Of a DNA stretch of 64,000 bases, positions 33,582 to 41,936 are shown one piece after another; the stretch's first letter is position 1, and every line of letters begins with the position of its first letter. The translations under genes and the position numbers were made by a program. The DNA comes from Athalassotoga sp049965695 (GTDB lineage: Bacteria; Thermotogota; Thermotogae; Mesoaciditogales; Mesoaciditogaceae), in contig NZ_JBMFWB010000003.1 in the NCBI RefSeq assembly GCF_049965695.1, forward strand, positions 1 through 64,000. Reading direction: 5' to 3'. The notes below the pieces were generated by a model. It worked only from the letters and a program-made list of their open reading frames with translations. It made no database searches and was not told the origin of the DNA.

Positions 33582-34047
33582 GAGTTTCATCCTCCTTGAA
33601 TTCAAAAAGTTCCTCGGAGAAGGCAAGCGTGTCGAAATCCTTTCTCAAAGGCGGTATGTCGAGCCAGTTTTCCAAAAAGAATGGCTTTAGGTTTGGATTT
33701 CCAGTGAATTCTATGCCGAAAAATTCGTGCATTTCCCTTTCGTAAACCTCGCACAACTTCCATAAAGGTCCCATCGATTCGATAACCGGCCTCTGACGGG
33801 GAATTTTCGTTTTCACGATGGTTTCAAGCGCCAGATCGTAAGATTGAAGTATGTAGACAAGTTCAAAATTTCCTTCCTCTATCCAATCAACGCAGGATAA
33901 ACCCATGAAGGCTTTGAATCCTTTCGCTTTAAGGTATGAAAGAGTTGAGACGAGCCTGTCTTTTGGTGTAAAAACCTCGAATTCCCAGTCTCCAAGCCAC
34001 GATGCCTTGAGATCCATCGATTTTATCTCATCAAGGATGTCAGCCAA
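33550..34047 (-). CDS. NuoC-like 30-kDa subunit
   Basis: This 165-residue protein has the NuoC fold pattern, with RLVSTLSYLKAKGFKAFMGLSCVDWIEEGNFELVYIL split over two strands, then PVIESMGPLWKLCEVYEREMHEFFGIEFTGNPNLKPFFLENW. The YEREMHEFFGI segment is the family signature. It stabilises the peripheral arm next to NuoD and NuoB. Overlaps: 8 bases with the NuoB gene and 32 with NuoD. Confidence 0.9.
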   Translation of the reverse strand: MADILDEIKSMDLKASWLGDWEFEVFTPKDRLVSTLSYLKAKGFKAFMGLSCVDWIEEGNFELVYILQSYDLALETIVKTKIPRQRPVIESMGPLWKLCEVYEREMHEFFGIEFTGNPNLKPFFLENWLDIPPLRKDFDTLAFSEELFEFKEDETHGIESPKRIE

Positions 34048-34585
34048 TTTTGGTCACCTTCTCGATCTCTTTCAAAACCGGAGATGTCCTTTTCAAAACT
34101 TTGTCCTGATTGGCTTTGTACCATTCGTAATTTTTGACGTACTTTTCGTATCCTTTTGCCTCTCCCTTCTGAACCATTTCTTTAAGTTTGACGAAAGCGT
34201 CCAAAATGGCCTCAGGCCTCGGCATGCATCCTGCTATGTATATGTCAACCGGTATGTATTTGTCAAGTCTTTCTATGACGTTGTAGGAGTCCCAGTAAAT
34301 TCCTCCGTTTATCGTGCACGAACCAAAGCCCAAAACCCACTTTGGTGCCTGCATCTGTTCATAGGTATAGACAACCCTTTTCAAAGTTTTTATGGCAAGA
34401 TATCCAGTTATAAGCAATATATCGGCTTGCCGGGGCGTGGCCATAGGAGTTATTCCGAACCTTTCCATGTCCCATCTCGATGTCATGGTCGGTGGCAACT
34501 CTATTGCGCCGCAGCCTGTGCAATAGTGGAGCATCCACATCGATCTGCCTCTGAAATAATCGACTATCTCTGTCCATTCAGACAT
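34040..34585 (-). CDS. NuoB-like subunit with the terminal [4Fe-4S] cluster
   Basis: The 181-residue protein keeps all four N2-type cluster cysteines: Cys22 and Cys25 in HYCTGCGAIE, Cys90 in GFGSCTINGG, and Cys120 in IAGCMPRPE. The spacing C-x2-C in place of the adjacent CC of complex I is the Mbh/Mbx and Ech pattern. This cluster passes electrons to the NuoD-like site. The C-terminal tail is long and charged. Confidence 0.93.
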   Translation of the reverse strand: MSEWTEIVDYFRGRSMWMLHYCTGCGAIELPPTMTSRWDMERFGITPMATPRQADILLITGYLAIKTLKRVVYTYEQMQAPKWVLGFGSCTINGGIYWDSYNVIERLDKYIPVDIYIAGCMPRPEAILDAFVKLKEMVQKGEAKGYEKYVKNYEWYKANQDKVLKRTSPVLKEIEKVTKIG

Positions 34586-35501
34586 TCAAAACGCCTCCCT
34601 GAATTATAACTATCACGGCCTGGAGAATGCCCAAAAACAAAGGCAATTTCCAGAAAAAACTTGTAGATTCATGAATCCTTAACCTCGGTAATATTGCGTC
34701 TACAAGTATGACTATGAAATACAAAACGAATTGTTTTGCGATGAAGATCCAAAAATTCGGTGCGCCACCCAAAAAAAGATCGACTACTATGCCTGTTTCC
34801 AAAAACAAGCCTACCGAATGCTGGATCATACCGAATCCAAGGTACTTTCCCCCAAGTTCAACCATAGGACCGGATGCGATTTCCGCAGGCGCTATGGCCT
34901 GATCGAATGGCTTTTCTCCGAGCATACCCTGAAGCGCTATCTCTATTGCCAAAAAGCCAAGAGGCATTTTGACTATATTCCAGTTCATAAAGCCTCCGGC
35001 TTGCTGGGCAACGATTTGTGTTAAATATCCCGTCTTTGAAAAGAGATATACCGAAAAGATGACGGCGGCAAATGGCACTTCGTATCCGGCCATCAACATC
35101 AAAGCCCTTGACATGCCTATGGCAGAGTTCGGGTTTCCGCTCGCAAGTACTCCCATTGCCATTCCGAGATATGCCATCATCATAAGGTAGACGATCATTA
35201 TCAGACTTGAATCGGACGGCAAAAGTGTAAAGGGGCCTATCGGCAGAAACATCAACGCCGCAAGCATCGGCGCAAAACCTGCCACAAGACCCAAATCAAA
35301 TGCCCATCCGTGGCTTACCGATCCTTTTGAGAATAATTTGAAAAGATCTATGTAATTTTGCGTGAATGGAGGGCCATATCTTCTTTGAATTCTTGCCATT
35401 ATCTTTCTACCTATTCCTCCGAAAAGCAATCCGGTTGCAAGCGCCAACGCCCCTATTCCGAATCCCTGAGCAAGTTTTATCAAAAATTCAACTATCACCA
35501 T
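34578..35501 (-). CDS. NuoH/MbxM-like membrane subunit
   Basis: This 307-residue protein has about eight membrane segments and anchors the peripheral arm. Markers are RRYGPPFTQNYIDLFKLFSKG, ALMLMAGYEVPFAAVIFSVY, EKPFDQAIAPAEIASGPMVELGGKYLGFGMI and the acidic residues of the E-channel. ATG 35501 overlaps the stop of the preceding pump gene. It lies 8 bases into the NuoB gene at its 3' end. Confidence 0.9.
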   Translation of the reverse strand: MVIVEFLIKLAQGFGIGALALATGLLFGGIGRKIMARIQRRYGPPFTQNYIDLFKLFSKGSVSHGWAFDLGLVAGFAPMLAALMFLPIGPFTLLPSDSSLIMIVYLMMMAYLGMAMGVLASGNPNSAIGMSRALMLMAGYEVPFAAVIFSVYLFSKTGYLTQIVAQQAGGFMNWNIVKMPLGFLAIEIALQGMLGEKPFDQAIAPAEIASGPMVELGGKYLGFGMIQHSVGLFLETGIVVDLFLGGAPNFWIFIAKQFVLYFIVILVDAILPRLRIHESTSFFWKLPLFLGILQAVIVIIQGGVLNV

Positions 35502-37357
35502 ACAACCCACCCCGCTATGATGAAGATCACAAGACCACCTACCGCAAGATAGGTGTATATCTGAACGTTGCCGGTAAAGATCTCTTTAACGGCTCCTCCT
35601 ATGTATTCGACGGACTCTCCAAATCCTTTGAAAAAACCGTCTATCTTTACCTTTAAAAAGGGTGCCAGTTCTTTGTTCATAGGCTCGTAAAAGTCATAAC
35701 TGAACTGGTACATCTCGGGCGTTAAATTCCAGTCTTGAGGAATCTGTCCGGCCGTGTAATTGTCCTCCTGCGGGACTTTTTTGTGCTTTGCCACAATGGC
35801 AAACAGTACAAATCCGAAGATGAAGGCAACTATCACGACAATGAAGATCGAGACCATGTTTATCGAGGAGAAGAAACCGTTTATGTACTCGTATCCAGAC
35901 GTGGGAAGTGGTTTGAGTCCAAAAGCACTGACTATTGAGTTTATAGGATCAAGAACGAACCCGGGTAAAATTCCAAAAAAGATCAAAGCACCCAGCAAAA
36001 ATACTTCGGTGATCTTTCCTATCGCCGAAACTTCTTTTACGTTATCGTACCTGTGAGAAAGTTGCCCAAGAAAGACGGCATGAAATGCGCGCATTAAATA
36101 AAGGAAAGATGCTATGGAGGCAAAGAAGAGTAAAACGGTGGCAAAGATGAGGCCGTGACTTATCATCGCCTGAAAGATCATCCATTTCGATCCAAAGCCG
36201 GCAAAAGGCGGAATTCCGGCGGCCGCCGCTATGCCAACGAAGAAGGTCAAAAAGGTAAGCGGCATCTTTTGCCAGATTCCTCCCATTTCACTCATGCGCG
36301 TTGTTCCAACCTTTGAAATCACCGCTATAACGGTTATGAAGATCGCACCGTTGAAAAGCAAATGGTTGAAGGCATGGAACAATCCTGCGGTCAGGCCTAT
36401 CGGGGTAAAGAGCGCTATCGCGGCAAGGATAAAGCCAAGATTGCTGAAAGACGAATACGCAAAAAGTTTTTTGACGTCATCCTGCATGAAGGCCAAAACA
36501 CTTCCGACGACGGCCGTAATACTTCCAAACCATAAAAGTACGTAATTTGGCCATGCAAGTCCCAAAACCGTAGGCACATGTGTACCAAGCGTCAAAGGCA
36601 AAAAGATCAAAAATCCGTAAACTCCGTATTTGCTCATGACAGAAGAAAGGTACGGCACAAATCCATCAGGAGCCTCGCCGTAGGTATAGGGAACCCACGT
36701 GTGAAACGGGAAAATGCCAGACTTTACCATGAAAGCGACGAAAAACAGAGAAACTATTCCCAGTACCTGCCATGGATGAACGCTCAGAATTGACATAAGG
36801 TATGATACGTTTGACTGAATTGAAAATGTGCCTGTGAGGTTTGAAAGCAAAAAAATTCCTATAAGCATCGAGTAAGATCCGCCAATGCTCATCATCGCGT
36901 AATAAAGTGCACCTTGTCTTGACTCTGCCTCGCGTCTGCCCCCGAATATCATCAAAATAGACGACCACCCCATCAATTCCCATGCAAAGAAGAAACTGAT
37001 AAGATCGGCCGACATGAAGATCCAGTTACTCGCCGCTAAGGTTAACAAAAGCAGAAAACCTTTCATCTTTGATTTTTCTGAAATGTTGTAGAATGTCAAA
37101 ACGATTCCGAAAGCGATCGTCATGTAAAGCATGAAAATCGACAGAGGCGTTATTTGAAGGCCCATCTCCAAATTTTTACCTAAAAAATCAAGATGCCATG
37201 TGAAAAGATCTCCGACCTTTATTCCAAAAAGAAAGAGAAAGGTCACGGAAAAGGTCAAAAAGGTTATGAGCCTTTCGACAAGTCTATACCTCTGAAGTAT
37301 GGCAGCAGCAGCGCTACCTATTACGGGAACTATTAAAAGTGCCAAAAGTGAATTCAT
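35495..37357 (-). CDS. NuoL/MrpA-type antiporter-like pump subunit
   Basis: The 620-residue membrane protein has the antiporter-like repeat: FFFAWELMGWSSILMIF with the key Glu, VKSGIFPFHTWVPYTYGEAPDGF with Lys, LFAYSSFSNLGFIL and LFHAFNHLLFNGAIF with paired His, and GIPPFAGFGSKWMIF. A C-terminal lateral extension and a last membrane helix follow. It should move H+ or Na+. ATG 37357 is 5 bases after GAGAGGTG, overlapping the end of the MnhD gene region. Confidence 0.9.
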   Translation of the reverse strand: MNSLLALLIVPVIGSAAAAILQRYRLVERLITFLTFSVTFLFLFGIKVGDLFTWHLDFLGKNLEMGLQITPLSIFMLYMTIAFGIVLTFYNISEKSKMKGFLLLLTLAASNWIFMSADLISFFFAWELMGWSSILMIFGGRREAESRQGALYYAMMSIGGSYSMLIGIFLLSNLTGTFSIQSNVSYLMSILSVHPWQVLGIVSLFFVAFMVKSGIFPFHTWVPYTYGEAPDGFVPYLSSVMSKYGVYGFLIFLPLTLGTHVPTVLGLAWPNYVLLWFGSITAVVGSVLAFMQDDVKKLFAYSSFSNLGFILAAIALFTPIGLTAGLFHAFNHLLFNGAIFITVIAVISKVGTTRMSEMGGIWQKMPLTFLTFFVGIAAAAGIPPFAGFGSKWMIFQAMISHGLIFATVLLFFASIASFLYLMRAFHAVFLGQLSHRYDNVKEVSAIGKITEVFLLGALIFFGILPGFVLDPINSIVSAFGLKPLPTSGYEYINGFFSSINMVSIFIVVIVAFIFGFVLFAIVAKHKKVPQEDNYTAGQIPQDWNLTPEMYQFSYDFYEPMNKELAPFLKVKIDGFFKGFGESVEYIGGAVKEIFTGNVQIYTYLAVGGLVIFIIAGWVVW

Positions 37358-37368
37358 ATTATCACCTC

Positions 37369-38886
37369 TCAATGACCAACTATGGTGGGTATGACGTTAA
37401 GCACATATCCGCCCATCTTATCGGTCAATTCGTGCGCCGCGTTCCAGGAAATGCCACCGACTATTTGCGGGAATACACCTATTGCGATTATCAAAATGGA
37501 AAATGCGACGATAGGCACGGCCGGCGAGATAGAAACCTTTATCTTATCGGTCGAAGTTGGTTTTGATGTGAACATGTATCCGACTATTCTGAGGTAATAA
37601 AAGGCTTCGACAACTGAAGCAAAAAGTACGATTGCAATCACGAAATCGTACCATCCACCTCGTTGAATCGAAGCGTCAACAAGGGCAAACTTTGACCAGA
37701 ATCCTCCGAACAGCGGAAGGCCAAGAAGACTAAGAGAGCCTATCGTGAAGGTAACGGTCAAAAACGGACTTTTGTACCACAGCCCTTTCATGTCTTCGAT
37801 GTGTTCTCCAATTCCGAAAGAGACTATGATGCCGAGTATCAAAAACATCATGGCCTTGGCTATCGAATGGTTTACAAGTTGAAACACACCCGCATACGAT
37901 CCCATCTTTGAACCTATCGAAAAGCCTATCGCGACAAGGCCCATCTGTGCCATCGATGAATATGCAAGCATCTTTTTGACATTCTTTTGGACAAGCGCCG
38001 ATAATTCTCCTATCACAACGGTTGCCGATCCCAAAATGGCCACCAAAGCCATGAGATCTATGTTTCCATAGGTCGAGACGAAGTTTCCGTCCTTGCCAAA
38101 GACCGTCATGAGAATTCTGAACAGCACGTACACGCCGCCGACGGAACCTATACCGCTTAAAGTGGCCGAGACGGGATTGACCGCTCCGGTATACGTGTCT
38201 GGCACCCACCCGTTGAACGGGAAGAGTTCTGCCTCAACGGCAAGGCCGGCAACAAGCAAAATTCCGGCAAAGGTCAGAAGGCCGGAGGTTGTCTGGGAGA
38301 TTCTTGCGGCAATTTCGGCTATGTTAAGGGTTCCGAGTTGTGTGTAGATCAAAAGCACACCAAAAAGGTAAAGTGTCGATCCGATCGAACTCACGACAAG
38401 ATATTTGAAGGCACCGCCCAGAGCCCTTCTTTCAGGCCCATAGGCTGCAAGCGCAAAAGAAGAGATACCTGTTATTTCCATGAAGATGAAGATGTTGAAT
38501 ATATCTCCGGTCGATACCAAACCGATGGATCCGCCGACAAACATCAAAAAAAGCAGTGCAAAATGTACAACATCACCATGATTTGCAGACCAGAGGTTGT
38601 ATATGCTTATCATCAAGCCTACGAAAGAGATTAAAATTATCAAGACAGTTGCGAATGGACCTATGTAGAGGTTCTCACCGAATGGAGGCAGCCAGTTTCC
38701 CATTATGACGTTAAAGGGATAGATGTGCCATAAAAATATGTAAAGGCCGAAAAAGAATTCAAAGCCAAGTGTGAGAACGGTTATCCACTTTGCAAGTTGT
38801 TTGGATATGAATCCAAAAAGTGGTATCGAAAAGGCCATAAGTAAAGGCACTCCGACAAGTAAAGCGGCAAGGTTGTACGTTTTCAT
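37369..38886 (-). CDS. Mrp antiporter subunit D (MnhD/MbhH-like)
   Basis: This second antiporter-like pump (505 residues) has FIFMEITGISSFALAAYG, AVEAELFPFNGWVPDTYTGA, KKMLAYSSMAQMGLVAIGF, LFQLVNHSIAKAMMFLILG and GLPLFGGFWSKFALVDA. The Glu in FMEITG, Lys and His residues of the proton path are kept. It starts at ATG 38886, overlapping the MnhC gene by four bases. Confidence 0.92.
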   Translation of the reverse strand: MKTYNLAALLVGVPLLMAFSIPLFGFISKQLAKWITVLTLGFEFFFGLYIFLWHIYPFNVIMGNWLPPFGENLYIGPFATVLIILISFVGLMISIYNLWSANHGDVVHFALLFLMFVGGSIGLVSTGDIFNIFIFMEITGISSFALAAYGPERRALGGAFKYLVVSSIGSTLYLFGVLLIYTQLGTLNIAEIAARISQTTSGLLTFAGILLVAGLAVEAELFPFNGWVPDTYTGAVNPVSATLSGIGSVGGVYVLFRILMTVFGKDGNFVSTYGNIDLMALVAILGSATVVIGELSALVQKNVKKMLAYSSMAQMGLVAIGFSIGSKMGSYAGVFQLVNHSIAKAMMFLILGIIVSFGIGEHIEDMKGLWYKSPFLTVTFTIGSLSLLGLPLFGGFWSKFALVDASIQRGGWYDFVIAIVLFASVVEAFYYLRIVGYMFTSKPTSTDKIKVSISPAVPIVAFSILIIAIGVFPQIVGGISWNAAHELTDKMGGYVLNVIPTIVGH

Positions 38887-39257
38887 CTGTCCTCCTCCTT
38901 GATCTTTCTGACATCGAGTGTGCCGTATTTTTGATAAATTTTGACTGCTATCGCAAGTGCAAGTGCCGTTGTCCCAAGGCCTATGACTATGGCAGTTAAG
39001 ACCAGTGATTGTGGAAGAGGATCGGCCGAGATCACATGACCGTTGACCACAAGGTTATTCGTTGCGGTGTATATGGGCATAACAGACTTTGGATGCCACG
39101 CGATCGTCACTATGAATAGATTCGTGCCGCTGTCTATTATGTTAAGGCCAACTATGATTCTGAATATATTTGTGTTTGTGAGCACTATGTAAAGGCCGAT
39201 TCCAACGAGTGCCATTGCTCCGGTTAAATATACCCAGTTCTGGAGAAAGTCTACCAT
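38883..39257 (-). CDS. Mrp antiporter subunit C (NuoK-like)
   Basis: A 124-residue protein with three membrane segments, typical of MnhC/NuoK. TNTNIFRIIVGLNIIDSGTNLFIV is the family core, split here by a loop before PLPQSLVLTAIVIGLGTTALALA. ATG 39257 follows GGAGGAGG by 6 bases. Confidence 0.9.
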   Translation of the reverse strand: MVDFLQNWVYLTGAMALVGIGLYIVLTNTNIFRIIVGLNIIDSGTNLFIVTIAWHPKSVMPIYTATNNLVVNGHVISADPLPQSLVLTAIVIGLGTTALALAIAVKIYQKYGTLDVRKIKEEDR

Positions 39258-39258
39258 C

Positions 39259-40086
39259 TCAATCCTCCTCCGTATCAACTATCATTGCATTTGTAACGGC
39301 CGACAGTTCAGATCCAACCTTCATTCCTATCGCTATGTATATGAGGGCTATAAAGCCTGCGCTGAAGAGATCTCCGATTGTACCTGTCGGTAGGAAATTG
39401 GCAAGAAAGGATTTCTCGCCAACAAGACCGATTATGCCTATTATCACGTAAGCCATTCCAGAAAGAGATTCAAAAACAGTCAAACCTGCTTTGTTCGGAG
39501 AATATCCCTGTCTTCCTAAAAATAAACCGAGTATTCCTGAGGCAATTATCGCACCGCCCGGGAAACCTCCTCCTGGGGTTAAATGACCGTGTATGAAGAC
39601 GTAAATTCCAAAAAGAAAGATAACGGCAAAAGCAATTCTTGTGCCGACGTACATGATCTCGGATGGAGCAATTTTCTTTTTGGGTATCTTTCTTTTTTCT
39701 CCATGAAGCACAAGCATTACACCACTTGCGGCCAAAAAGAGCACCGTAACTTCACCTAACGTGTCGAAACCTCTGTAATCGACAACTATCGATGTCACGA
39801 CGTTGGCCGCTCCGTCTTCCAAATTCGAACTTTTTCCGAACGTTATGGGCGTGTAAGGTACATCATTTCTCAACGGAACCATATCTTTGTTGAAATAAGT
39901 ACCTTTATCTAACATCTGAGTGGCATGATCGACATCTTTCATAACGTAAAATCTCGATACGGTGTTGTTCACGTTGACTTCATTTCCTTTTGGCATTTGA
40001 GTGAACACCATGAAAAAGCCGATTATCAAAATGCCGACGACAAAAATGGCAAAAACTTTTTTTACCATCTCCGGAGTATCACTCAT
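39259..40086 (-). CDS. Mrp antiporter subunit B fused to an MbhE-like segment
   Basis: The 275-residue protein has one N-terminal membrane helix and a soluble loop (residues about 30-95), then VVTSIVVDYRGFDTLGEVTVLFLAA, as in MbhE, and a C-terminal MnhB domain with HGHLTPGGGFPGGAIIASG. In Mrp operons the first part is usually the end of MrpA or a separate small gene. ATG 40086 or 40089 are both behind GGGTGGG. It overlaps the MbhD-like gene. Confidence 0.85.
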   Translation of the reverse strand: MSDTPEMVKKVFAIFVVGILIIGFFMVFTQMPKGNEVNVNNTVSRFYVMKDVDHATQMLDKGTYFNKDMVPLRNDVPYTPITFGKSSNLEDGAANVVTSIVVDYRGFDTLGEVTVLFLAASGVMLVLHGEKRKIPKKKIAPSEIMYVGTRIAFAVIFLFGIYVFIHGHLTPGGGFPGGAIIASGILGLFLGRQGYSPNKAGLTVFESLSGMAYVIIGIIGLVGEKSFLANFLPTGTIGDLFSAGFIALIYIAIGMKVGSELSAVTNAMIVDTEED

Positions 40087-40333
40087 CATCGCTCGTCCCA
40101 CCCTTTTGTATTTTTTTCATCGCTATGATGAAGATCGCGGTCGATAATCCTGCACCTATGGCCGCTTCGGTTATAGCAACGTCGGGAGCCTGCAGGAAGA
40201 AAAAAAGTCCGGAAACTCCCAAACTGACAAGACCCATCGAAATAACGGAAGAAAGCAACTTCTTTGAAAAAACGGCGACAAAACCTCCAGCGACTATGAG
40301 AATAACAAGTAAGGTTGAAAATAGCGTTATCAT
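40079..40333 (-). CDS. MbhD-like subunit (DUF4040)
   Basis: An 84-residue protein of three membrane segments with LFFFLQAPDVAITEAAIGAGLSTAIFI split across two helices; the APDVAITEAAIG block is the MbhD/MrpA C-terminal signature. It corresponds to a piece of the large MrpA of other bacteria. It overlaps the MnhG gene by four bases. Confidence 0.9.
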   Translation of the reverse strand: MITLFSTLLVILIVAGGFVAVFSKKLLSSVISMGLVSLGVSGLFFFLQAPDVAITEAAIGAGLSTAIFIIAMKKIQKGGTSDDE

Positions 40334-40680
40334 TTTTGATCACTTTCTTTTTTAACTTTTTCGGCGTAAAGGTCCGGGTTTGTTCCTTTGTAAGGTTTAA
40401 CACCCGCCCTGTAAGAGGCGCGTCCGAGGGCATGGCTTGAAATGGGGTTTGTCATAAGCAAAAATATCGCAAGTGCAAGTGAGAAAACAAGCCATCCTTT
40501 TGCAATTAAACCTACTCCTATCGTTGTCGATACAACGCCTAAGGTTGTGGCCTTTGTGCCGGCCTGAAGTCTGTTAAAAAGGTCCGGAAGCCTGAAAATC
40601 CCGAGTGCTCCCAAAAAGAGGAAGAAAACACCTATAAAGACTAATACGACCCCCGTCCATCCAAGTATCAAATCGACCAT
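40330..40680 (-). CDS. Mrp antiporter subunit G
   Basis: This 116-residue protein has three membrane helices and the MnhG core FLGALGIFRLPDLFNRLQAGTKATTLGV, shown here as FRLPDLFNRLQAGTKATT, followed by NPISSHALGRASYRAGV. The C-terminal tail is charged. It lies between MnhF and the MbhD-like subunit. Confidence 0.93.
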   Translation of the reverse strand: MVDLILGWTGVVLVFIGVFFLFLGALGIFRLPDLFNRLQAGTKATTLGVVSTTIGVGLIAKGWLVFSLALAIFLLMTNPISSHALGRASYRAGVKPYKGTNPDLYAEKVKKESDQK

Positions 40681-40681
40681 A

Positions 40682-40954
40682 TCAAAGCCCCCTTTCGAGG
40701 TACCTTGCTATTGCTAACACTCCCAAAAACGAGAGAATGGCGTAAACCATCGAAACGCTTAAAAGTATGTACTGAAAAAAATAAAGCGCGAGTATAACCC
40801 AAAAACCGGTTGTAATTGTCGTCCACGTATCAAGACCGACTGCCCTGTCCGAATTCGTCGGGCCTACGATTGCCCTTATCGTTGCCAATATCGTCGCAAT
40901 GGATACTATCACAAACCATGCTATCCATATGAATTGAGGTATTTCGATTCTCAT
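40682..40954 (-). CDS. Mrp antiporter subunit F
   Basis: A 90-residue protein of three membrane segments with the MnhF core RAIVGPTNSDRAVGLDTW, then YAILSFLGVLAIARYLERG. It overlaps MnhE by four bases and precedes MnhG by one base. Confidence 0.92.
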   Translation of the reverse strand: MRIEIPQFIWIAWFVIVSIATILATIRAIVGPTNSDRAVGLDTWTTITTGFWVILALYFFQYILLSVSMVYAILSFLGVLAIARYLERGL

Positions 40955-41460
40955 CTGAACATCACCTCTAAAATTTTTTCAAAACTGCCGGCTATCTCTT
41001 CGGAAGCATGCTCTACATCCGTCGATCCGACCGTTATCCAGTGAATATAAATGTACTGACCTTCTATATCGACCGATAAGGTCCCCGGTGTCAGGGTTAT
41101 CGAATTGGCAAGCCAGACACGCGCAACCGGAGATTTAAGATTGGTCTTTATTTTGACAAAGCCTGGCTTTATTGGCATTTTTGGATTTAGCACAAGACCT
41201 GCCACGTGAAGGTTAGCCTTTATCAATTCGCGTATGAAAACCGGTAGATACCAAAATAGCAGAATGCCAATGCGCTTTATGTTTTTCAATCCTGAAATAC
41301 TTAACTCTTTGTAAGAAAGCAGAGATGCTGTGAAGGCTATCGCAGCCCCTGCTTCCCATTCCTGAATTGAAAATGGGTAGGTTAAAATTATCCACAAAAA
41401 GAAATAAAGTACAACCGCGTAAAAGTAACGGTTGATCGAAGAGGCTTCTGCCTTTTCCAT
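40951..41460 (-). CDS. Mrp antiporter subunit E
   Basis: This 169-residue protein has two or three N-terminal membrane helices and the MnhE soluble domain with NSITLTPGTLSVDIEGQYIY and ending HWITVGSTDVEHA. ATG 41460 is 8 bases after GGAG. An in-frame TTG at 41466 is inside the previous stop region and less likely. Confidence 0.9.
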   Translation of the reverse strand: MEKAEASSINRYFYAVVLYFFLWIILTYPFSIQEWEAGAAIAFTASLLSYKELSISGLKNIKRIGILLFWYLPVFIRELIKANLHVAGLVLNPKMPIKPGFVKIKTNLKSPVARVWLANSITLTPGTLSVDIEGQYIYIHWITVGSTDVEHASEEIAGSFEKILEVMFR

Positions 41461-41462
41461 GA

Positions 41463-41924
41463 TCAATTCTCCTTGTAGACTATGTCATCGTAAAGAAATT
41501 GTACCTTGTTCTTGTGCTTTAATTCTTCTATCGAGAGATATTCAAGTACTTTCCTCAAATCCTCATCTTTGGCTCCCTTTAGAAGATTCTGGTAGAATTG
41601 ATGCGTTAAATCCTCTCTTTTTATCGCCGCTATTAAGATATCCTGAATGGTGGAATTCGGATCGAAATGGGATGGCATGAGATAATCTCCAAGTTTCATA
41701 TCCTGAATTCTTTCGATCTTCAAATCTTTTGCGATCTTCGACGGGCCTTCCGCCATCATCGCCTCGATCTTTTTCCTGTGATCGATTTCCTGTTCGGCCA
41801 GATATTGCAATTCTTTTTTCAAATAAGGCAAAGTAACGACATCTTGTGCCTGCGCGTAAAAGGCGTAAGAACTTTCTTCTATTCTTTTCGCAGTTTCAAG
41901 GACTTCTTCAACACTTTTGAGCAT
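41463..41924 (-). CDS. Ferritin-like diiron protein (rubrerythrin type, no rubredoxin)
   Basis: This 153-residue four-helix protein has the diiron ligand pattern: Glu16 or 17, EQEIDH (Glu46, His49), Glu104 and EELKH (Glu134, His137). It lacks the C-terminal rubredoxin domain of full rubrerythrin. A peroxide-reducing or iron-handling role is likely. It sits between the cation antiporter and the MnhE gene (2 bases from MnhE), so it is probably co-expressed with the complex. Confidence 0.8.
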   Translation of the reverse strand: MLKSVEEVLETAKRIEESSYAFYAQAQDVVTLPYLKKELQYLAEQEIDHRKKIEAMMAEGPSKIAKDLKIERIQDMKLGDYLMPSHFDPNSTIQDILIAAIKREDLTHQFYQNLLKGAKDEDLRKVLEYLSIEELKHKNKVQFLYDDIVYKEN

Positions 41925-41936
41925 AAAAATCCCTCC